NCBI GenBank assembly: GCA_947505055.1
Contig: CANNLO010000007.1
Coordinates: forward strand, 1 to 40,783
Reading direction: 5' to 3'
Length of the DNA: 40,783 bases
Origin: Methylococcaceae bacterium
GTDB taxonomy: Bacteria; Pseudomonadota; Gammaproteobacteria; Methylococcales; Methylomonadaceae
A program made the position numbers and the translations under genes. Position 1 is the first letter of the stretch; the number at the start of each line of letters is the position of its first letter. This document shows positions 27,954 to 37,918 of this stretch, one piece after another. Below the pieces are notes generated by a model that was given only the letters and a program-made list of their open reading frames with translations, had not been told where the DNA came from and searched no databases.

Positions 27954-29264
27954 ATGACTAAGCTGCGAACTGTTACTTTAAATGAGGAAACTCATTCCTT
28001 ATGCGAGTTGCCAATTTTATCTGGAACGACCGGACCCGACGTGGTCGATATTCAGACTCTTTACCAAAAGACCGGCATGTTTACCTACGATCCAGGCTTT
28101 ACTTCAACAGCCAGTTGCAGTTCCTCGATAACCTATATAGACGGTGAAAAAGGAGTTCTTTTATATCGTGGCTATCCCATCGAGCAACTAGCCGAGCATT
28201 GTACATTTTTAGAAGTTTGTTATTTGCTACTCAATGGTGAATTGCCTACTCCCGATGAAATGGAAAAATTTGAAGGCACCATCACCATCCACACCATGGT
28301 GCATGATCAGCTGACTAACTTTTTTAAAGGCTTTCGCCGCGATGCCCATCCAATGGCTATTATGGTTGCGGTTGTTGGCGCCTTGTCGGCGTTCTATCAT
28401 GATGCACTGGACATCAACTCTAAAAAAGATCGCGATATTAGCGCCATCCGTTTGATTGCCAAAGTCCCGACTATCGTGGCGATGTGTCATAAATACAGTA
28501 CCGGCTTACCGTTTATGTACCCGCAAAACAAGCTGAGTTACGTTGAGAATTTTATGCGCATGATGCTGGGCACGCCTTGTGACGATTTTGTACCCAATCC
28601 TGTATTGGTTAGAGCACTGGACAGAATTTTGATCCTTCATGCTGATCATGAGCAAAATGCCTCGACCTCCACAGTACGTTTATCTGGTTCCAGTGGCGCC
28701 AATCCTTACGCCTGTATTACTGCCGGAATTGCCTGTCTTTGGGGAGCTGCACATGGCGGAGCCAATGAGGCGGTACTCAACATGCTGGAAGAAATAGGCG
28801 ACGTTTCAAATATCACGGTATTCATAAACAAGGCCAAGGACAAACACGACCCGTTCAGGCTCATGGGTTTTGGTCATCGTGTTTATAAAAATTATGATCC
28901 TCGCGCCAAATTGATGCGGGAAACTTGTCATGAAGTGCTGACAGAATTGGGCTTGCATGATGATAATATCTTTAAGCTGGCTTTGGAACTGGAGCGTATC
29001 GCGCTTGAAGACGAATATTTCATCGAGAAAAAACTGTACCCGAATGTTGATTACTATTCCGGCATCGTGCTGCATGCTTTAGGCATACCGAGTAACATGT
29101 TTACTGCGATGTTTGCGATGGGGAGAACCGTAGGCTGGATTGCCCACTGGGATGAAATGATAGCCGATCCTGAGCAAAAAATAGGCCGACCCAGACAGCT
29201 TTATACCGGTGCAACAACACGCGACGTGCCATCACAGCATATTAAACCCGGCAAACGTCCATAA
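27954..29264 (+). CDS. gltA: Citrate synthase (type II)
   Basis: Condenses acetyl-CoA with oxaloacetate at the entry of the TCA cycle. The 436 residues match the hexameric Gram-negative form, including its N-terminal extension (about 1-50: [20 protein letters not shown]). Catalytic features: [20 protein letters not shown] with the first active-site His (about 228), [13 protein letters not shown] with the second His (about 264-276), [17 protein letters not shown] (about 303-319) with the substrate His/Arg, and the late GWIAHWDEM with the Asp/Glu region. It follows zwf-edd-eda after 236 bp of structured sequence and has its own terminator. Confidence 0.97.
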   Translation: MTKLRTVTLNEETHSLCELPILSGTTGPDVVDIQTLYQKTGMFTYDPGFTSTASCSSSITYIDGEKGVLLYRGYPIEQLAEHCTFLEVCYLLLNGELPTPDEMEKFEGTITIHTMVHDQLTNFFKGFRRDAHPMAIMVAVVGALSAFYHDALDINSKKDRDISAIRLIAKVPTIVAMCHKYSTGLPFMYPQNKLSYVENFMRMMLGTPCDDFVPNPVLVRALDRILILHADHEQNASTSTVRLSGSSGANPYACITAGIACLWGAAHGGANEAVLNMLEEIGDVSNITVFINKAKDKHDPFRLMGFGHRVYKNYDPRAKLMRETCHEVLTELGLHDDNIFKLALELERIALEDEYFIEKKLYPNVDYYSGIVLHALGIPSNMFTAMFAMGRTVGWIAHWDEMIADPEQKIGRPRQLYTGATTRDVPSQHIKPGKRP

Positions 29265-29277
29265 TTACCAAGAATAC

Positions 29278-29310
29278 AAAGTCGGGCATAAATGCTCGAC
29301 TTTGACTTTT
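29278..29310 (+). terminator. Rho-independent terminator of gltA
   Basis: AAAGTCG (29278-29284) pairs with CGACTTT (29297-29303); the G after it wobbles with T, then GCA/TGC closes a short TAAA loop. GACTTTTCT provides the U-rich tail. It begins 13 nt after the stop codon. Confidence 0.82.
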
Positions 29311-29338
29311 CTATTTCCTCATCTGGCACCGTTTGCAA

Positions 29339-29363
29339 AGAGCGTTGCGACTGCCAACGCTCT
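29339..29363 (-). terminator. Hairpin downstream of glgP
   Basis: AGAGCGTTG (29339-29347) pairs perfectly with CAACGCTCT (29355-29363) around a 7-nt loop, 30 bp beyond the glgP stop. The minus strand continues TTTG, so termination of glgP is likely; it lies between convergent gltA and glgP. Confidence 0.65.
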
Positions 29364-29393
29364 ACATCATGCAACGGCCTCTAAAAAAGATTC

Positions 29394-31901
29394 TCAGAAT
29401 TCATTATCAACACTGATCTTTTCCAGCTTCCATATTTCATTATTGTAATCATCAATAGTTCTATCGGTAGAGAACTTGCCGCTACCCGCACAATTTAAAA
29501 TACTCATTTTTGTCCAGTTTTCCTGGTCTTGGTAAGCGATTTCCACCCGTTTTTGAGCATCGATGAAACTACGGAAATCAGCAGCCGTCATCCAGGGATC
29601 ATTTGGACTTCTTATAGAATTTATAATGTCGTCAAAAAGCCCCGGTTCAAATTGATTAAAATGCCCGCACTCTAGCAACTTAATAACCCGATTCAAATCT
29701 TCATCCTGGTCAATAATTGCATTTGGATTATAGTGATGACTCATTTCTTCAACCTGATCCTCAGTCAAACCAAATAAAAAGAAATTGTCATCGCCGACTT
29801 CTTCGCGAATTTCAATATTGGCGCCATCCAGAGTACCAATCGTCAACGCACCATTCATCATAAACTTCATATTGCCGGTACCCGACGCTTCCTTGCCCGC
29901 AGTTGAAATTTGCTCGGAAAGATCAGCGCCCGGACAGATTTTTTCCATCGCTGAAACCCGGTAATTAGGCAAAAAAACCAGTTTTAATTTTTTGCCAACA
30001 TCAGGATCGGAATTAACTACACTTGAGACATTATTGATCAACTTGATGATTTTTTTCGCCATGTAATAACCCGGCGCCGCTTTACCACCGATCAAAACAC
30101 AACGATCAGTCCAGTTTGCTATATCGCCACGCTTGATACGGTCATATAAATGAACCACATGCAACACGTTTAACAACTGCCGCTTGTATTCATGAACACG
30201 TTTGACCTGCACATCAAAAATAGCGTCTATATTAAAATCTACATCATGTTCGAGTTTCTTGAAATCAATCAGCCTTTGCTTCGCGTCCTGTTTAATTTCA
30301 CGCCAGCGCTTACGAAATGCCTGATCTTCGGCATAAGGTTTCAGTTTCGTTAACAAGGACAAGTCCGTCAACCAGCCATTGCCGATGGTTTCAGTAATTA
30401 GCTCGGCCAATTCAGGATTACAAGCCGCCAACCAACGGCGAGGTGTTACGCCATTGGTTTTGTTATTGAATTTATGCGGCCATAGCTCATAAAAATCACG
30501 AAATAAGCCTTGCTGCAATAATTTTGAATGCAACGCAGCAACGCCATTAACTGAATAGCTGCCGACTATAGCCAGATAAGCCATCCTGACATGTTGCACG
30601 CCGCCTTCTTCAATAATAGACATACGGTTTAGCCGGCCAATATCTCCTGGCCAATGCGCTGAAACTTCTGCCATAAAATGGGCGTTAATATCAAAGATAA
30701 TTTCTATAATCCTGGGCAACAACTGCTTAAACAGATTAACCGACCACCGCTCCAACGCCTCAGGCAATAAAGTATGGTTTGTATAAGCCATTGTTTTACG
30801 TGTGATCGCCCATGATTCATCCCAGGTTAAACCATGCACATCCATCAAAAGACGCATTAATTCTGCGACCGCTATACTCGGATGCGTGTCGTTTAACTGA
30901 AAAGTATTTTTTGCTGCGAATTCAGAAAAATCCTGGCCATGACGACCAACCCAAGTGGCCATCAAATCCTGCAAACTGGCTGAGGCAAGCAAATATTGCT
31001 GACGCAAACGCAAGGCCTTACCGTTTTCATTGGCGTCATTGGGATACAACACCATGGTAATATTTTCAGCTGTGTTTTTTGCCGCCACCGATTCAGCATA
31101 ATCACCGGCATTAAACTCTTGTAGATTAAATTCTTCGGTAGCCGCCGCCTTCCATAAACGCAAGGTATTAACCGTACCGTTTTGGTAGCCGGGAATTGGC
31201 GTGTCATAAGGAATCGCCAGTATGTCCTGGGTTTCTACCCAAGTACTTCTTTTATTACCAAATTCATCGATATGTGACTCAGTATGGCCGCCAAACTTGA
31301 TTCTCTGAGTGTATTCAGGTCGTTCAATTTCCCAGACATTTCCATTACGTAGCCAGTGATCAGGTTTTTCTACCTGCTCACCGTTGATAATATCTTGCGA
31401 AAACATTCCGTATTCATAACGCAAACCATAGCCAGTGACGGGTAGTTGCAAGGTTGCGCAACTATCAATAAAGCAGGCCGCCAGGCGACCCAAGCCGCCA
31501 TTACCCAAGCCTGCATCCGGCTCGCTCTCAACCAGTTCCTCAAGTTCTAGTCCCAATTGATACATGGCCTGCTCTACCGACTCTGTAATACCCAGATTTA
31601 ACATGGCATTACTTAAAGTACGCCCCATTAAAAACTCCATCGACAGATAATAACCCCTCTTGCAATCCGTCTCTTTATAGGCATTGTAAGTTCGTTTCCA
31701 GCGTTCAATGAGTCGATCACTAATAGCCATCGACAGCGCTTCATAAGCATAATGCGGGGACGTACAGTTTGCATCTCTGCCCAAACGATGACTGTAATAA
31801 CGTTTGAAATCGACAATAAAATCTTTTTCCGTCAAGCCCAATTCTGGAAGCACGGTTATTGTGGATGTGGGTTTGCTTGTTTTGAAACTTTTATGTGGCA
31901 T
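29394..31901 (-). CDS. glgP: Glycogen/starch/alpha-glucan phosphorylase
   Basis: Phosphorolyses alpha-1,4-glucans to glucose 1-phosphate, mobilising glycogen. The 835 residues match the family size (about 800-850). Motifs: AMSIDRLIERW-type N-terminal helix region with KRGYYLSMEFLMGR, GLGNGGLGRLAACFIDS, YGLRYEYGMF, QLNDTHPSIAVAELMR, TNHTLLPEALE, NGVTPRRWLAACNPEL, and the PLP-binding site EASGTGNMKFMMNGA with the Schiff-base Lys (about 665-679), then TLDGANIEI. Single gene; glgA/B/C are not in the window. It lies next to gltA and the Entner-Doudoroff genes, which can use its product after isomerisation. Confidence 0.97.
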   Translation of the reverse strand: MPHKSFKTSKPTSTITVLPELGLTEKDFIVDFKRYYSHRLGRDANCTSPHYAYEALSMAISDRLIERWKRTYNAYKETDCKRGYYLSMEFLMGRTLSNAMLNLGITESVEQAMYQLGLELEELVESEPDAGLGNGGLGRLAACFIDSCATLQLPVTGYGLRYEYGMFSQDIINGEQVEKPDHWLRNGNVWEIERPEYTQRIKFGGHTESHIDEFGNKRSTWVETQDILAIPYDTPIPGYQNGTVNTLRLWKAAATEEFNLQEFNAGDYAESVAAKNTAENITMVLYPNDANENGKALRLRQQYLLASASLQDLMATWVGRHGQDFSEFAAKNTFQLNDTHPSIAVAELMRLLMDVHGLTWDESWAITRKTMAYTNHTLLPEALERWSVNLFKQLLPRIIEIIFDINAHFMAEVSAHWPGDIGRLNRMSIIEEGGVQHVRMAYLAIVGSYSVNGVAALHSKLLQQGLFRDFYELWPHKFNNKTNGVTPRRWLAACNPELAELITETIGNGWLTDLSLLTKLKPYAEDQAFRKRWREIKQDAKQRLIDFKKLEHDVDFNIDAIFDVQVKRVHEYKRQLLNVLHVVHLYDRIKRGDIANWTDRCVLIGGKAAPGYYMAKKIIKLINNVSSVVNSDPDVGKKLKLVFLPNYRVSAMEKICPGADLSEQISTAGKEASGTGNMKFMMNGALTIGTLDGANIEIREEVGDDNFFLFGLTEDQVEEMSHHYNPNAIIDQDEDLNRVIKLLECGHFNQFEPGLFDDIINSIRSPNDPWMTAADFRSFIDAQKRVEIAYQDQENWTKMSILNCAGSGKFSTDRTIDDYNNEIWKLEKISVDNEF

Positions 31902-32000
31902 ATGTTTAACACTACTTTAAAGTTGAGATAGGTTGATGTTAACTACTTTTTTTTATTAAGCAAAAAAACTTTTTTTCAGAAGGATAAACAATTGTCTGTT

Positions 32001-33239
32001 TTATCGTAAAGACTTCTCCCAACGACTTACCAGGGCAGCAGCAATACTGTTACCGAATACATTGGTTGCACTGCGTCCCATATCCAAAACCTGATCGACC
32101 GCCAACAGCAGGAGCAAGCCAGCCTCAGGAATATGAAACATGGATAAGGTTGCCGAAATAACTATCAGGGAAGCTCTAGGAACGCCGGCCACCCCCTTAC
32201 TGGTAAACAGGAGCGTCAACAACATAACGAGTTGATCGCCTAACGTCAAATCAATGCCGTAAGCTTGGGCAATAAACAACACCGCAAAAGTCATGTACAT
32301 CATACTGCCATCAAGATTGAACGAATAGCCCAGCGGCAAGACAAGCCCGCAGATTTTTTCATCGCATCCAAAACGTTCGAGTTGTTGTAATAATTTAGGA
32401 TAAGCACTTTCGCTACTTGCCGTACCAAAAGCCAGCAGCATGGGTTCACGGATATGTCGAATCAAAGACAGTATTCTGCGACCCAAAAACAATCCGCCTA
32501 CACAGCCCAACGCACAACAAAGCAGAAATAAGCCCAGATAAAATTCACCGATAAACTGACCATAGATCACTAATATGCCAATGCCATTTTGCGCGATCAC
32601 TGATGCAACTGCCGCAAACACCGCAACCGGCGCAGAGTGCATTACATAGCCAGTCACTTTCAACATGATATGCGAGAGTGAATCCAGTAATTTGACCGTT
32701 GGATGCGCCAATTCACCCAGCGAGGCACAAGCCACGCCAAAGAACATGGAGAACACCACAATCTGCAATATCTCGTTGCTGGCCATAGCGTCGATAATGC
32801 TTTTTGGAAACATGTGTGAAACAAAAGTACCCAGTGTCGGAGCTACCTCGGGCAAGCCTGTCTTAGTCCCAACCTCGGGCAATGCGATATGCAAAGAGCT
32901 ACCCGGCTCAAATCCATTCACCAACACCATACCCAGAAGCAAGCTGAAAAGTGACGCCGAAAAAAACCACAACATTGCTTTAATGCCAACGCGTCCAACG
33001 GTATGAATATCACCCATTTTGGCCATGCCCACGACCAACGTGGCAAAAACCAGGGGCGCGATAATCATCTTGACCAGACGCAGAAAAATATCCGTCAACG
33101 CGGCAAATATATTGATAACCGGCTTCAGCTGCGCACTTTCCAAGGTCAGATTAAGCAGTTCGCCAATGATAATACCGAGTATTAATGCCACCACGACATA
33201 AAGGGTTTGACGGCTGGGTTGGTGAGTATGAATCGTCAT
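32001..33239 (-). CDS. Dicarboxylate/amino acid:cation symporter (DAACS family)
   Basis: A 412-residue integral membrane transporter of the GltP/DctA family, coupling uptake of dicarboxylates or acidic amino acids to protons or sodium. Eight hydrophobic membrane segments and two re-entrant loops are expected; visible are the KMIIAPLVFATLVVGMAKMGD segment (about 57-77), the first hairpin motif FGTASSESAYP (Ser-rich HP1, about 268-278), the unwound TM7 motif FNLDGSMMYM and the HP2 loop TSKGVAGVPRASLIV. The order matches the family. Substrate (glutamate, aspartate, succinate) cannot be told by eye. It lies next to cstA-ybdD, which also concerns carbon uptake. Confidence 0.92.
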   Translation of the reverse strand: MTIHTHQPSRQTLYVVVALILGIIIGELLNLTLESAQLKPVINIFAALTDIFLRLVKMIIAPLVFATLVVGMAKMGDIHTVGRVGIKAMLWFFSASLFSLLLGMVLVNGFEPGSSLHIALPEVGTKTGLPEVAPTLGTFVSHMFPKSIIDAMASNEILQIVVFSMFFGVACASLGELAHPTVKLLDSLSHIMLKVTGYVMHSAPVAVFAAVASVIAQNGIGILVIYGQFIGEFYLGLFLLCCALGCVGGLFLGRRILSLIRHIREPMLLAFGTASSESAYPKLLQQLERFGCDEKICGLVLPLGYSFNLDGSMMYMTFAVLFIAQAYGIDLTLGDQLVMLLTLLFTSKGVAGVPRASLIVISATLSMFHIPEAGLLLLLAVDQVLDMGRSATNVFGNSIAAALVSRWEKSLR

Positions 33240-33291
33240 AAACTAAATGTTAACTAATTGAATACGAATAAAAATACTTAGATAAAACATG

Positions 33292-33474
33292 CTAACAACA
33301 CCGCTTAATACCATTCCACTTTTCATCCTGCCACTCCCTGAAAAAAGCCGCTTTACTTAATGGCGGAACATCTTGATGATGCTCCCGCTGATGCTTTAAA
33401 TAGCATTCATAAGCATCATCCCCAGACAGTCGACGCACATTCCGCCAAAATAATTTGAGATTTATAAACATCAA
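33292..33474 (-). CDS. YbdD/YjiX-family small protein, CstA partner
   Basis: A 60-residue cytoplasmic protein of the YbdD/YjiX family that occurs next to CstA and is needed for its pyruvate or peptide uptake in E. coli relatives. It shows the family pattern FWRNVRRLSGDDAYECYLKH, then PLSKAAFFREWQDEKWNG and a terminal RCC. Its ATG overlaps the cstA stop by 4 nt, so the two are translationally coupled. Confidence 0.93.
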   Translation of the reverse strand: MMFINLKLFWRNVRRLSGDDAYECYLKHQREHHQDVPPLSKAAFFREWQDEKWNGIKRCC

Positions 33475-35540
33475 TCTCTCACCCAGTCTTCAATCAAACG
33501 ACTTGGTATATGGGGTGATTCTGCCAATGCTGGCACCGGTTTTCCCGCCAAAAAACGACTGCAAACGCGCAACATGTCAAACACGATCAACCATAACAAA
33601 GTGACGAAAAATAAAGTCAGCCAGCCATCCAGATGTAAATTAAAGATTAATTGCGGTGCAACGGTAGCTTTTTCAGTCGGCAATGAGCCTGCAGCCAGTT
33701 TATCAGCCAAATCCTTGGCCGCCGAAAAGAAACCGATACGAATATTATCACTGGTGATTTTCTCCCAGGCTGCCGTGCTGGTGATAATTACCAACCATAC
33801 CAAAGGTAAACCGGTCACCCAGGCATATTTGAACTTTTCGGATTTAATCAAAATGCCAGTCGCCACGCACAGCGCAATCGCCGCCAGCATTTGATTGGCA
33901 ATGCCAAACAGCGGCCATAAAATATTGACGCCACCATTAGGATCAATGACCCCGATATAAAGAAAATAACCCCAGCCTGAAACTACCAAGGCGCTGGTCA
34001 ACACAACCGACGGCGTCCAAGACGTTTCCCCCATTTTCGGCCAGATATTACCGAGCATATCCTGTAACATGAACCGTCCGACACGGGTACCGGCATCCAG
34101 CGTGGTGAGAATAAAAATCGCCTCAAACATGATCGCAAAGTGATACCACAAAGCCAACATACTCTCGCCAAAAGCACTGCCAAAAATACTGGCCATGCCC
34201 ACAGCCAGTGACGGCGCACCACCGGTACGGGCAAACAGTGTTGCTTCGCCCATTTGACGAGCCAGCAACTGCATCTGCTCAACTGTAACCGGAAAGCCCC
34301 ACGAGGAAATCTTGGCAACCGCCTCAATAGCTTCTTTGCCGACTACACCGGCCGGACTATTGATCGCAAAAAAAACACCTGGCTCAAGTACCGTCGCGGC
34401 CATCATCGCCATGATGGCGACAAAGGATTCCAGCAACATGCCGCCATAACCTATCATACGAATATCGCGTTCATTGCTCAGTAATTTTGGCGTGGTGCCT
34501 GAAGCAATTAAAGCATGAAAGCCTGAAATAGCACCGCAAGCGATGGTAATAAACACGAATGGAAATAACTTGCCGCCAAAAATAGGCCCGGTGCCATCAA
34601 TAAACTGAGTTAATGCCGGCATTTTTACTTCCGGTTGCAACATGATAATTGCCACCGCCAACAAAGTGATCGTGCCCAGTTTGACATAAGTTGACAAATA
34701 ATCGCGCGGTGCCAACAACAACCAAACTGGTAAAATCGCAGCCGCGAAACCATAGGCCATCACACACCAGGCCAAGGTTAAACCTTCATGATCAAACCAG
34801 ATTCGTAAGGTTTCATGGTGATCAATCCAGCCACCGCCAACCACAGATAATAATAATAAAATCACACCCAAGGCAGAGGCTTCCAGAACCTGACCGGGAC
34901 GAAAATTGCGCATGTATAAGCCAACAATCATCGCAATCGGAATGGTCGCAGACACCGTAGCCGTTGCCCAGGGACTGTGTTTCATGGCGTTGACCACCAC
35001 CAGTCCCAATACTGCTATCAAAATAATCATGATCGCAAAAGTTGCGATTAAAGCTGCTGTTCCACCCAAAGCACCCAACTCGTCACGCGCCATCTGCCCC
35101 AAACTTTTGGCATCGCGCCGGGTCGACAAAAACAGCGTTACCATGTCCTGCACACACCCCCCCAACACCGCGCCAAACAATATCCACAAGGTTCCGGGCA
35201 AATAACCGAATTGCGCAGCCAAGGTCGGCCCCACCAAAGGCCCGGGACCGGCAATAGCGGCAAAATGATGGCCGAACACAATCCATCTATTGGTTGGTAC
35301 AAAATCACGGCCATTATCTAACCGCTCTGCTGGCGTTGCTCGGGTTTGATCGACGACCAACACTGTCGCGGCAATCCAGGCGGCATAAAACCGATAGGCA
35401 ATGGCATACACACATAAAGCGGCAGTAATAAACCACAGCGTATTAATGTTCTCACCTCGATTTAAAGCAATACCGCCTAGTGCAGCAGCCCCGAGCATGG
35501 CAATCAACAGCCAGATGGCGTATTTTTTAAAATTATTCAT
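33471..35540 (-). CDS. cstA: Carbon starvation protein CstA
   Basis: Large inner-membrane transporter (689 residues) for pyruvate or peptides, induced by carbon limitation in E. coli. Many membrane segments run through it (for example about 7-25, 33-52, 158-180, 190-208). Motifs: VFGHHFAAIAGPGPLVGPTLAAQFGYLPG (about 88-116), the conserved GCVQDMVTLFLSTRRDAKSLGQMARDELG, and the SGFHALIASGTTPKLL segment with catalytic-like polar residues, then TRVGRFMLQDMLG. Length matches E. coli CstA (701). Followed by ybdD. Confidence 0.97.
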   Translation of the reverse strand: MNNFKKYAIWLLIAMLGAAALGGIALNRGENINTLWFITAALCVYAIAYRFYAAWIAATVLVVDQTRATPAERLDNGRDFVPTNRWIVFGHHFAAIAGPGPLVGPTLAAQFGYLPGTLWILFGAVLGGCVQDMVTLFLSTRRDAKSLGQMARDELGALGGTAALIATFAIMIILIAVLGLVVVNAMKHSPWATATVSATIPIAMIVGLYMRNFRPGQVLEASALGVILLLLSVVGGGWIDHHETLRIWFDHEGLTLAWCVMAYGFAAAILPVWLLLAPRDYLSTYVKLGTITLLAVAIIMLQPEVKMPALTQFIDGTGPIFGGKLFPFVFITIACGAISGFHALIASGTTPKLLSNERDIRMIGYGGMLLESFVAIMAMMAATVLEPGVFFAINSPAGVVGKEAIEAVAKISSWGFPVTVEQMQLLARQMGEATLFARTGGAPSLAVGMASIFGSAFGESMLALWYHFAIMFEAIFILTTLDAGTRVGRFMLQDMLGNIWPKMGETSWTPSVVLTSALVVSGWGYFLYIGVIDPNGGVNILWPLFGIANQMLAAIALCVATGILIKSEKFKYAWVTGLPLVWLVIITSTAAWEKITSDNIRIGFFSAAKDLADKLAAGSLPTEKATVAPQLIFNLHLDGWLTLFFVTLLWLIVFDMLRVCSRFLAGKPVPALAESPHIPSRLIEDWVRD

Positions 35541-35615
35541 CAGCTTTATTTTATTGAATGATCAAATCGTATAAACACAACATAAATACCTTTCGAAACT
35601 CCGTTGGCCGCACTC

Positions 35616-35645
35616 AAAAAAAAACCCATCATAAAGACGGGCTTT
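35616..35645 (-). terminator. Rho-independent terminator of ilvC
   Basis: On the minus strand AAAGCCCGTC (35645-35636) pairs with GATGGGTTTT (35630-35621) through two G-U pairs, with a 5-nt TTTAT loop, then a run of nine T (the A-run at 35616-35624 on the plus strand). It begins 25 nt past the ilvC stop. Confidence 0.92.
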
Positions 35646-35669
35646 TTATAACGCTTAAACCGATTAAAC

Positions 35670-36761
<1,092 letters not shown>

Positions 36762-36766
36762 TTATA

Positions 36767-37381
36767 TTATTCTGTTGCCCATGTTTCAAAGACTTCAGTT
36801 AAATCGCACGCCAATTCGGGAAATAAATAAGGCGTGGCAATATCGCCGTCAGTATACATGTGCTTTAGTTGATATTCTTTATTGTCAGCCAAAACAAACT
36901 GATGGATGGCTTGTTCTTCGGGAAAAACGATCCAGTATTCGGTAACGCCACTTTCTCTATAAAGATCATATTTAATATTCATGTCCCGCTGGGCTGTACT
37001 TTTTGACAGAATTTCAATAATCCAATCAGGTGCGCCATTACAACCTTGTTTATCCAGAATTTCAGGATGGCAAATGACGCACAAATCTGGCTGCACTACG
37101 GTATGAATATCCTCGCTGGCCAAAATTGATTTTTTGCGATCATACAAGCGCACATCAAACGGCGCGGCATAAAGGCGACAATGCTTATGTCTGAAAAAAA
37201 CCGATAGGGTTCGCATTAAATTCGTAGAAATATCTTGATGCTTCACATTCGGCGCAGGCGACATCAACATGATTTTCCCTTTAATTAATTCGAGGGCATC
37301 ATCAAAATTCCACGTCAAATAATCAGCATAGCTATAAGTCTGATTTAAATCCAGTTGCGATAATTGGGTGATATTAGTCAT
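36767..37381 (-). CDS. Uma2-family (DUF820) putative endonuclease
   Basis: A 204-residue protein with the Uma2 PD-(D/E)xK nuclease fold. It begins TYSYADYLTWNFDDALELIKGKIMLM with the acidic residue after the SPAPNVKHQDISTNL segment, has VQPDLCVICHPE (metal-binding Asp) and PDWIIEILSKSTAQRDMNIKYDLY (Glu and Lys), then GVTEYWIVFPEE. All elements of the active site are present. Uma2 proteins are numerous in some bacteria but their role is poorly understood. A GAGGT ribosome binding site precedes the ATG by 7 nt. It splits the ilvIH-ilvC cluster. Confidence 0.88.
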   Translation of the reverse strand: MTNITQLSQLDLNQTYSYADYLTWNFDDALELIKGKIMLMSPAPNVKHQDISTNLMRTLSVFFRHKHCRLYAAPFDVRLYDRKKSILASEDIHTVVQPDLCVICHPEILDKQGCNGAPDWIIEILSKSTAQRDMNIKYDLYRESGVTEYWIVFPEEQAIHQFVLADNKEYQLKHMYTDGDIATPYLFPELACDLTEVFETWATE

Positions 37382-37426
37382 CTATTAAACCTCGTTCATA
37401 GAAAAGGAAACAACATCAACACCCGT

Positions 37427-37918
37427 CTACAAATGCAAGCCTTGTTCACCTCGTGAAATACCCGTCGGACCTGAACGAACAACCTCAATGATAGCGCCGC
37501 CATCAACCGAAGCAATAAAAGCATCCAGTTTGCTGGAAGGCCCGGTCATTTCCACAACATAAGTCGTCGGTGTTACATCAATAATCTTGCCACGAAAGAT
37601 CGCTGCCAAACTTCTGATTTCTTCGCGCGACTGCTCGGTAGTTTTGATCTTGACCATCATCAGTTCCCGTTCAATATGAACAGAATCCGCCAAATCAATC
37701 AACTTAACCACATCAATCAACTTGTTCAGCTGTTTGGTGATTTGTTCAATTATGTCTTCACTGCCACTGGTCACAAGCGTCATTCTTGATAGACTTGGGT
37801 CTTCAGTAGGCGCCACGGTCAAAGATTCAATATTATAACCGCGAGCGGAAAACAAACCGGCTACCCGTGATAAAGCACCTGATTCGTTTTCGATCAGGAT
37901 AGAAATAATATGCTTCAT
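37427..37918 (-). CDS. ilvH: Acetolactate synthase small subunit
   Basis: Regulatory subunit that activates the catalytic subunit and makes it sensitive to valine. The 163 residues have an N-terminal ACT domain (MKHIISILIENESGALSRVAGLFSARGYNIESLTVAPTED, about 1-40, with the valine-site region NESGALSRVAGLF) and a C-terminal domain (about 80-163: ELMMVKIKT, REEIRSLAAIFRGKIIDVTPTTYVVEMTG, GPTGISRG). Length matches IlvH. The start overlaps the ilvI stop by 1 nt, ensuring balanced expression. Confidence 0.97.
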   Translation of the reverse strand: MKHIISILIENESGALSRVAGLFSARGYNIESLTVAPTEDPSLSRMTLVTSGSEDIIEQITKQLNKLIDVVKLIDLADSVHIERELMMVKIKTTEQSREEIRSLAAIFRGKIIDVTPTTYVVEMTGPSSKLDAFIASVDGGAIIEVVRSGPTGISRGEQGLHL

